Source: Allochromatium palmeri (GTDB lineage Bacteria; Pseudomonadota; Gammaproteobacteria; Chromatiales; Chromatiaceae). From it: 64,000 nucleotides of DNA. The translations under genes and the position numbers were made by a program. Within the stretch, counting starts at the first letter, position 1. Every line of letters begins with the position of its first letter. The stretch is taken from assembly GCF_009720725.1 (NCBI RefSeq), contig NZ_WNKT01000005.1:1-64000 (forward strand), written 5' to 3'. Shown here piece after piece: positions 58,229-64,000 of the stretch. The notes beneath the pieces were generated by a model, which was not told the origin of the DNA, made no database searches, and worked only from the letters and a program-made list of their open reading frames with translations.

Positions 58229-60106
58229 ATGCTCGAAAGCAGCCTGGAGGATCGCCAGCGCGAACAGCGCCTGGTCAGAACACGCGCCATTGTCGCCATC
58301 GTGTTCGTGATCCTGGGGTTGGGCGTGATTCTGGCGCGTCTGTACCATCTGCAACTGGAGCGTCACGACCACTTCACGGTCCTCTCGACTGAAAATCGAG
58401 TCAAGGTCCAGCCGGTGCCGCCCAACCGCGGGCTGATCTTCGATACCAAGGGCGTGCTGCTTGCTGAGAATCATCCGTCTTTTTCGCTGGTGATCACGAT
58501 CGAGAAGGTTTCGAACCTGAGCGAAACCATCGCCGAGCTCAAGCATCTGGTCCCGATCGAGGAAAACGATCTGGCCCGTTTCGAGCGACTCAAGCGCCAG
58601 CGCATGCGTTTTCAGCCCGTCCCGATTCGTTTGAATCTGACGCCCGAGGAAGTGGCGCGCTTCGCCGTCGATGGCTACCGCTTTCCAGGCGTCGAGGTCC
58701 ATGCCGAGCTGATTCGCACCTATCCCAAGCGCGAGCTCACCGCCCATGTGCTCGGCTATGTCGGACGCATCAACGAAAAAGAACTGACACGCATCGACAA
58801 GGGCAACTATGCCGGAACCAATTTCATCGGCAAGGGCGGAGTCGAGATGGCCCACGAGGACGTGCTGCATGGCAAGGTGGGCTACCAGCAGGTCGAGGTG
58901 AATGCACGCGGGCGCATCCTGCGCACCCTGGAGAGTACCCCGCCCGCTCCCGGACAGGATCTCTATCTCTATCTCGACATCGCCCTCCAGCAGGCCGCGA
59001 CCGAGGCACTCGGCGACTATCGCGGCTCGATCGTGGCCATCGATCCGCGCAACGGCGGCGTGCTGGCCATGGTGAGCAATCCGAGCTTCGATCCCAACCT
59101 GTTCGTCGAAGGCATCAGCCAGGCCAACTACGACGCCCTGCTCCACTCGCCCGACAAGCCGCTCTACAACCGCTCCATCCGCGGTCAGTATCCGCCCGGC
59201 TCGACGATCAAACCCTTCGTCGGACTCGCCGGACTGTCGCTGGGCTTCGTCACGCCGCGCAAGACGACCTATTGTCCGGGCTTCTTCTCGCTGCCTGGGC
59301 AAAAGCACCGCTTCCGCTGCTGGCGGCGCGGTGGCCATGGCACCGTTGATCTGGAGCTGGGCATCGTGCAATCCTGCGACGTCTATTTCTACTGGCTCGC
59401 CAATCAGATGGGCGTCGATAAGATGCACGGCTTTCTCTCGAAGTTCGGCTTCGGCGAGAAAACCGGGGTCGATGTCTCGGGTGAGTTGAGCGGGCTGCTG
59501 CCCTCGCGTGAATGGAAGGAGCGTGCGCGCAAACAGCCCTGGTATCCAGGCGAGACGCTGATCATGGGCATCGGTCAGGGCTATTTTCTGGCGACACCCA
59601 TCCAGTTAGCCGCCGCCACGGCCGCCCTGGCCAACAAGGGACGCTTCATTCAGCCGCGGCTCGCCCATGCACGGCGCGTCCCAGGCGCGGATACAGCGAC
59701 GGTCTTCCCCATGGTCAGCCATCAGATCGAGATCAGTAATCCGAGCGACTGGGACATCGCCATCGAGGACATGGCCAAGGTCGTCGAGAGCCAGCGCGGA
59801 ACGGCTCGGCGTATCCAGTCCAACGACTACCGGATCGCCGGCAAGACCGGAACCTCGCAGGTCTTCAGCATCGGTCAGAAAGAGCGCTATGACGCCTCCA
59901 AGATCGCCAAGCGTCTGCACGACCACGCACTCTTCGTCGCGTTCGCGCCGGTGGAGGATCCGCGTATCGCCGTAGCCGTGCTGGTGGAGAATGGCGGTTC
60001 CGGCGGTGGAGTCGCCGCTCCGATCGCGCGCCGCGTCATCGACGCCTATCTCGGCGGGACGCCACTACCGATACCGGAAGACGCGGAGACGAGCGGTGGC
60101 GATTGA
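58229..60106 (+). CDS. mrdA: Penicillin-binding protein 2
   Basis: A 625-residue class B PBP, the transpeptidase of the elongasome. An N-terminal TM helix (AIVAIVFVILGLGVILARLY) is followed by the pedestal domain (RGLIFDTKGVLLAENHPSFSLVI). The transpeptidase domain has the active-site Ser325 in GSTIKP (SxxK), SCD (SxN-like) and KTGTS at about 539-543. ATG 58229 has AGGTTGA upstream and lies 5 bases after mreD; a much longer upstream frame is mreD in another phase. The stop overlaps the rodA start by 11 bases. Confidence 0.96.
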   Translation: MLESSLEDRQREQRLVRTRAIVAIVFVILGLGVILARLYHLQLERHDHFTVLSTENRVKVQPVPPNRGLIFDTKGVLLAENHPSFSLVITIEKVSNLSETIAELKHLVPIEENDLARFERLKRQRMRFQPVPIRLNLTPEEVARFAVDGYRFPGVEVHAELIRTYPKRELTAHVLGYVGRINEKELTRIDKGNYAGTNFIGKGGVEMAHEDVLHGKVGYQQVEVNARGRILRTLESTPPAPGQDLYLYLDIALQQAATEALGDYRGSIVAIDPRNGGVLAMVSNPSFDPNLFVEGISQANYDALLHSPDKPLYNRSIRGQYPPGSTIKPFVGLAGLSLGFVTPRKTTYCPGFFSLPGQKHRFRCWRRGGHGTVDLELGIVQSCDVYFYWLANQMGVDKMHGFLSKFGFGEKTGVDVSGELSGLLPSREWKERARKQPWYPGETLIMGIGQGYFLATPIQLAAATAALANKGRFIQPRLAHARRVPGADTATVFPMVSHQIEISNPSDWDIAIEDMAKVVESQRGTARRIQSNDYRIAGKTGTSQVFSIGQKERYDASKIAKRLHDHALFVAFAPVEDPRIAVAVLVENGGSGGGVAAPIARRVIDAYLGGTPLPIPEDAETSGGD

Positions 60107-61226
60107 TCCTCTGTCCTCGCGGGTGAATTGGGAGGTCGATGCGCCGGACGACGGCTGGTTGCGCCGTCTGCGCATCGACGCTCCGCTCATGACCGGGCTG
60201 CTGGCGTTGTGCGGATTCGGACTCGTGGTGCTCTACAGCGCCGGCGACCAGGAGCTGGCGACCATCGAGCGCCAGCTCGTCCGGCTGGGTCTGGCCTTTA
60301 CGTTCATGCTGGCCATCGCGCAGGTGCCGTCGAGCCAGTTCAAGCGCTGGTCACTGGGACTCTATACCCTGGGCGTGCTGATGCTGGTGGCCGTGCTGCT
60401 GGTCGGCGACGTCGGCAAGGGCGCACAGCGCTGGCTCGATTTCGGCGTGGTCCGCTTCCAGCCCTCGGAGCTGCTCAAGCTCGCCGTCCCCATGACCGTG
60501 GCCTGGGTGCTGGCCTTGCGCCCGCTACCGCCGCGTCTGCCGGGTGTGCTGCTGGCGGCCATTCTGACCATGATTCCGGTCGGTCTGATCGCCAAGCAAC
60601 CCGACCTGGGCACCTCGCTGCTGGTGGTCAGTTCCGGCATCATGGTGCTGTTCATCGCCGGACTGAGCTGGCGGATGATCACTGGACTGATCGCCATCGC
60701 CGCGGCCGTGGCGCCGCTGGTCTGGATGCACATGCGCGAGTATCAGCGCGAGCGCGTCATGACGCTGCTCGACCCGCAGTCCGACCCGCTAGGCAGCGGC
60801 TACCACATCATTCAGTCGCAGATCGCCATCGGTTCGGGTGGTCTCTCGGGTAAGGGCTGGCTCAACGGCACTCAGTCGCACCTGGAGTTCCTGCCCGAGC
60901 GTCATACCGATTTCATCTTCGCCGTGATCGGCGAGGAGTTCGGCTTCACCGGCATCATCGCCCTGCTGGCCCTCTATCTGTTCATCATCGGGCGCGGACT
61001 CATGATCGCCGCGCGCGCCCAGGACAACTATGACCGCCTGCTCGCCGGCGGGTTGACGCTGGTGTTCTTTATCTATCTGTTCGTCAATACCGGCATGGTG
61101 AGCGGCTTGCTGCCGGTGGTGGGCGTACCACTGCCCTTGGTCAGCTATGGCGGGACCTCCATGGTGACGCTCATGGCCGGTTTCGGGATACTGATGTCGA
61201 TCGAGACGCACCGTGCCAAGAAATGA
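60096..61226 (+). CDS. rodA: Peptidoglycan glycosyltransferase RodA
   Basis: A 376-residue SEDS polymerase with about ten TM segments. Conserved parts: WLDFGVVRFQPSELLKLAVP, AKQPDLGTSLLV, QSQIAIGSGGLSGKGWLNGTQSHLEFLPERHTDFIFAVIGEEFG (including the catalytic Asp region) and VSYGGTSMV. I chose GTG 60096, inside the end of mrdA with GGAG upstream, which gives the family's usual length. It polymerises glycan strands with PBP2. Confidence 0.96.
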   Translation: MAIDPLSSRVNWEVDAPDDGWLRRLRIDAPLMTGLLALCGFGLVVLYSAGDQELATIERQLVRLGLAFTFMLAIAQVPSSQFKRWSLGLYTLGVLMLVAVLLVGDVGKGAQRWLDFGVVRFQPSELLKLAVPMTVAWVLALRPLPPRLPGVLLAAILTMIPVGLIAKQPDLGTSLLVVSSGIMVLFIAGLSWRMITGLIAIAAAVAPLVWMHMREYQRERVMTLLDPQSDPLGSGYHIIQSQIAIGSGGLSGKGWLNGTQSHLEFLPERHTDFIFAVIGEEFGFTGIIALLALYLFIIGRGLMIAARAQDNYDRLLAGGLTLVFFIYLFVNTGMVSGLLPVVGVPLPLVSYGGTSMVTLMAGFGILMSIETHRAKK

Positions 61227-61234
61227 GGTGAATC

Positions 61235-61831
61235 ATGCGCGATACAGCTCTACGACCGTTCATCGTCACCGTTGTACTACTCGTGCTCGCCGGCTGTGCC
61301 AGCCATGGCGAACTCGACGATGAGGCGATTGCCCGTATCCCGGATGCCGTGCCCAAGATCGAGCCGCTGGCCAAATCCGGCAATCCCAAATCCTATGTGG
61401 TCTTCGGCCAGCGCTATTACACCAAGAAGTCGGCGCGCGGCCATATCGAGCGCGGCCGCGCCTCCTGGTATGGTCGTCCGTTCCACGGGCGTCAGACCAG
61501 CTCGGGTGAGGTCTATGACATGTACGCCATGAGCGCCGCGCACAAGACGCTGCCGCTGCCGACCTATGCACGGGTCACCAATATCGAGAACGGTCGTAGC
61601 GTCGTGGTGCGCATCAACGATCGCGGTCCCTTTCACGAGGATCGCGTCATCGATCTGTCCTATACCGCGGCCGTCAAGCTTGGAATGAAGCGCCAGGGTA
61701 CGGCCAGGGTCGAGGTGCGGGCGATCGAACCCAAGCGTCGTTTCTGGGGATTGCTGCCCACCCTGTCCGATCACTCCGGGCACAATGCCGCCCGCCGCGC
61801 GACCCAGGCTTCGGCTTCGCTACAAAACTGA
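61235..61831 (+). CDS. rlpA: Septal-ring lytic transglycosylase RlpA family lipoprotein
   Basis: A 198-residue lipoprotein with lipobox LAGC (Cys near residue 21). A double-psi beta-barrel follows (about 75-165; ERGRASWYGRPFHGRQTSSGEVYDM; INDRGPFHEDRVIDLS holds the catalytic Asp). There is no SPOR domain at the C-terminus, unlike E. coli or Pseudomonas RlpA, so septal targeting by that domain is absent. It starts 8 bases after rodA with GAGGTG upstream. Confidence 0.92.
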   Translation: MRDTALRPFIVTVVLLVLAGCASHGELDDEAIARIPDAVPKIEPLAKSGNPKSYVVFGQRYYTKKSARGHIERGRASWYGRPFHGRQTSSGEVYDMYAMSAAHKTLPLPTYARVTNIENGRSVVVRINDRGPFHEDRVIDLSYTAAVKLGMKRQGTARVEVRAIEPKRRFWGLLPTLSDHSGHNAARRATQASASLQN

Positions 61832-61912
61832 AACACTGTGCCATTTTTGCGATTTGAGGGGTAAAATGCACCACAATATCTCTCCCGCTACCCCCGAGTT
61901 TCCGGACCATCC

Positions 61913-63055
61913 ATGAAATCAGCCATCAAGCGCGTGCTCCCGTGGTTTCTGCTGCTGCTCCCGCTCGGCCTGCCCGTCAGCGCGCAAACGACGACGCCTG
62001 CGCCACCCGAACTGGATGCCAAAGGCTATCTGCTAGTCGACTTCCATACGGGCAAGACCCTGGCCGAACTCAATGCCGACGAGCGACTGGAGCCGGCAAG
62101 CCTGACCAAGATCATGACCGCCTATGTGGTGTTTCGTGAACTGGCCTCAGAGCGCATCAAGCTCACCGATCAGGTGCTCGTCAGCGAGAAGGCCTGGCGC
62201 ACCGGCGGCTCGAAAATGTTCATCGAGGTCGGCAAGCAGGTCAGTCTGGAGGATCTGCTCAAGGGCATGATCATCCAGTCGGGCAATGATGCCAGCGTGG
62301 CTCTGGCCGAGTATGTCTCGGGCAATGTCGAGTCTTTTGCCAATCTCATGAATGCCCATGCCAAGCGGCTCGGCATGACCAACAGCCATTTCACCAACCC
62401 CAATGGCCTGCCTGATCCCGAGCTCTATACTACGGCGCGCGACATGGCGCGGGTCGCCGAGGCCCTGATCCGCGAGTTTCCCGAATACTACACCTGGTAC
62501 TCCAACCTGGAGTTCACCTACAACGGCATCACTCAAAAAAATCGCAATCCACTGCTCAAGCGCGATCCCTCGGCCGATGGCATCAAGACCGGCTACACCA
62601 AAGCCGCCGGCTATTGTCTGGTCGGCTCGGCCAAGCGCGACGACATGCGCCTGATCTCGGTCGTCATGGGGTCATCGACACCCAGGGCGCGCGCCGAAGC
62701 CAGTCTGGCGCTGCTCAACTATGGTTTCCGTTCCTACGAGAGCCACATGCTCTATCCCGCCGGACAGCCGATCGAGATGCTGCGCGTCTGGCATGGCGAA
62801 CAGGAGACACTGCCGGCCGGTCCGGAGCGTGACGTGGTCGCCACCATTCCGCGCGGCCAGTACGACAAACTCAGTGCGCGGCTGGAGAAGACCTCGGATC
62901 TGAATGCACCCATCGCCCAGGGTCAGCAACTCGGCGACGTGGTGGTCTCGATGGGCGACGAGGAGGTCACGCGCGTTCCACTGGTTGCGCTCCAGGATCT
63001 GCCCAAGGGCGGTCTCTGGCGTCAGACCAAGGACAGCGTGTTGCGGATGTTCTAA
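61913..63055 (+). CDS. dacA: D-alanyl-D-alanine carboxypeptidase (PBP5/6 type)
   Basis: A 380-residue S11 carboxypeptidase that trims the terminal D-Ala of peptidoglycan stems. It has a signal peptide (VLPWFLLLLPLGLPVSAQ), SLTK with Ser63, SGN at 123-125, KTG at 225-227, a PBP5-like C-terminal beta domain (about 275-360) and an amphipathic membrane-anchoring tail (WRQTKDSVLRMF). D-Ala released here could feed the D-amino-acid transaminase 13 bases downstream. Confidence 0.95.
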   Translation: MKSAIKRVLPWFLLLLPLGLPVSAQTTTPAPPELDAKGYLLVDFHTGKTLAELNADERLEPASLTKIMTAYVVFRELASERIKLTDQVLVSEKAWRTGGSKMFIEVGKQVSLEDLLKGMIIQSGNDASVALAEYVSGNVESFANLMNAHAKRLGMTNSHFTNPNGLPDPELYTTARDMARVAEALIREFPEYYTWYSNLEFTYNGITQKNRNPLLKRDPSADGIKTGYTKAAGYCLVGSAKRDDMRLISVVMGSSTPRARAEASLALLNYGFRSYESHMLYPAGQPIEMLRVWHGEQETLPAGPERDVVATIPRGQYDKLSARLEKTSDLNAPIAQGQQLGDVVVSMGDEEVTRVPLVALQDLPKGGLWRQTKDSVLRMF

Positions 63056-63068
63056 CCGGCGAACGCGC

Positions 63069-63929
63069 ATGACTGAACTCTATCTCAACGGCGCCTTCGT
63101 GCCGCCCGAGTCCGCGCACATCCCGGTCATGGACCGGGGCTTTCTCTTCGGCGATGGCGTCTATGAAGTCATCCCGAGCTATGGCGGATATTTCCTGGGC
63201 CTGGAGCCGCACCTCGATCGGCTGGAGGCGAGCCTCACAGCCATGCGTCTGGACAATCCGCTCACGCGCGATGAATGGCGCGCGGTGCTACAGCGGCTGA
63301 TCGGCGAACCGCCGGCGCCGGATCAGTCTGTCTATCTCCAGGTGACGCGCGGCGTGGCGCCCGAGCGCGATCATCTCTGTCCCGAGGGCGTGCGACCGAC
63401 CGTGCTGGCTTTTGCCAAGCCGATCAAGCCGCGTGCCGCCGCCATCGCCGAGCAGGGCGTCGCCTGCATCACCCGCCCCGACATCCGCTGGCTGCGCGGC
63501 GAGATCAAATCGATCTCGCTGGCCGCCGCCGTCCTGATGCGCCGCGAGGCCGCCGATGAAGACGCGCTGGAGACCATCATGCACCGCGATGGCTGGGTGA
63601 CCGAGGGCGCGGTCTCCAACGTGTTCGTCGTCGCCGCTGAGGCACTCATGACGCCACCCAAGAGCCAGCTGCTGCTCTCAGGCATCACGCGCGAGCTGGC
63701 GTTGATCCTGGCACGCGAGCACGGGCTGGACTTCGTGGAGCAGCCGGTCGCGCTCGACACCCTGCGTGCCGCCGATGAAATCTGGCTCAGCAGTTCGACG
63801 CGCGAGGTGCTGCCGGTGACGCAGCTCGACGGCGCGCCGGTGGGCGATGGGCATCCGGGGCCGCTCTGGCAGCGGATGAATGCGATCTATCAGGACTACA
63901 AGGCGCGTGTGCGCGAAGGCCATGTCTGA
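63069..63929 (+). CDS. dat: D-amino acid aminotransferase (class IV PLP)
   Basis: A 286-residue fold-type IV transaminase. MDRGFLFGDGVYEVIP is the N-terminal family motif. The PLP Lys is Lys147 in GEIKSISL, Glu179 lies in TEGAVSNVF, and SSTREVLPV follows. It interconverts D-alanine and D-glutamate through 2-oxo acids, supplying cell-wall precursors. ATG 63069 is set by homology to the family start; the open frame runs further up through dacA in another phase. The stop overlaps ybeD. Confidence 0.92.
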   Translation: MTELYLNGAFVPPESAHIPVMDRGFLFGDGVYEVIPSYGGYFLGLEPHLDRLEASLTAMRLDNPLTRDEWRAVLQRLIGEPPAPDQSVYLQVTRGVAPERDHLCPEGVRPTVLAFAKPIKPRAAAIAEQGVACITRPDIRWLRGEIKSISLAAAVLMRREAADEDALETIMHRDGWVTEGAVSNVFVVAAEALMTPPKSQLLLSGITRELALILAREHGLDFVEQPVALDTLRAADEIWLSSSTREVLPVTQLDGAPVGDGHPGPLWQRMNAIYQDYKARVREGHV

Positions 63930-64000
63930 ACACCCGGAGACCCTGCTGACCTTTCCCTGCCGCTTCCCGATCAAGGTCATGGGACCGGCCGGACGCGGGC
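63923..64000 (+). CDS. ybeD: YbeD/DUF493 family protein, start only
   Basis: The first 26 codons (MSEHPETLLTFPCRFPIKVM, then GPAGRG) match the start of the YbeD/DUF493 family, a small ACT-like regulatory domain found before lipB and lipA. It overlaps the end of dat by 7 bases and is cut by the window edge. Order dacA-dat-ybeD is conserved in related gammaproteobacteria, and lipB would be expected next. Confidence 0.85.

Overview
This window is GC-rich and almost entirely protein-coding. Gene content and order point to a gammaproteobacterium of the Chromatiales. The markers are mlaFEDCB-murA-hisGDC, kdsDC-lptCAB-rpoN-hpf-ptsN-hprK-rapZ-PTS, mreBCD-mrdA-rodA-rlpA-dacA-dat-ybeD, and Na+-type PomAB stator genes. 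A purple sulfur bacterium (Chromatiaceae) fits best, but that is inference: no photosynthesis or sulfur-oxidation gene lies here. No tRNA, rRNA or CRISPR array was seen, and no gene-free stretch exceeds about 300 bases outside the insertion-sequence remnants at the left end.

Layout. (1) 1-988: a patch of insertion-sequence debris with pieces of three different transposases. (2) 989-16488, all on the minus strand: a cell-surface locus. In transcription order it holds a SapC-family protein, a type I secretion ATPase, a HlyD-type adaptor, a family-2 glycosyltransferase, an ABC-2 polysaccharide permease, a 1499-residue sulfotransferase/triple-glycosyltransferase fusion, an AsnB-type amidotransferase and a secreted subtilase. 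Several junctions are 4-base stop/start overlaps, so secretion and glycan genes appear to be co-translated. (3) 16742-21313: a YgiQ radical-SAM protein, then pomA-pomB-PilZ on the opposite strand. (4) 21329-26430: an RND efflux pump (acrAB-like) divergent from its TetR regulator, with an operator-like inverted repeat between them. (5) 26449-32588: a secreted protein of unknown role, an RsmF-type rRNA methyltransferase, a two-gene peptide-ligase cassette (RLAN/ATP-grasp plus a GNAT-C39 peptidase fusion), and a lone DUF1016 nuclease.

(6) 32771-41575: argE, then convergent genes which read mlaF-mlaE-mlaD-mlaC-mlaB-murA-hisG-hisD-hisC on the minus strand: phospholipid trafficking, peptidoglycan precursor synthesis and histidine biosynthesis. 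(7) 41818-52285, plus strand: Kdo synthesis and LPS export (kdsD, kdsC, lptC, lptA, lptB), sigma-54, the hibernation factor, and the nitrogen-type PTS with HPr kinase and RapZ but no sugar permease. A rho-independent terminator separates hpf from ptsN. (8) 52397-64000: mgtE convergent with gatCA (gatB is not adjacent), then the rod-shape/elongasome operon, rlpA, dacA, dat and the start of ybeD.

Most of 32-64 kb is conserved envelope housekeeping. The accessory interest lies in the surface-glycan/type I secretion locus and in the ATP-grasp/GNAT-C39 cassette. A further oddity is mreC, whose conserved N-terminus has no ATG, GTG or TTG start codon.
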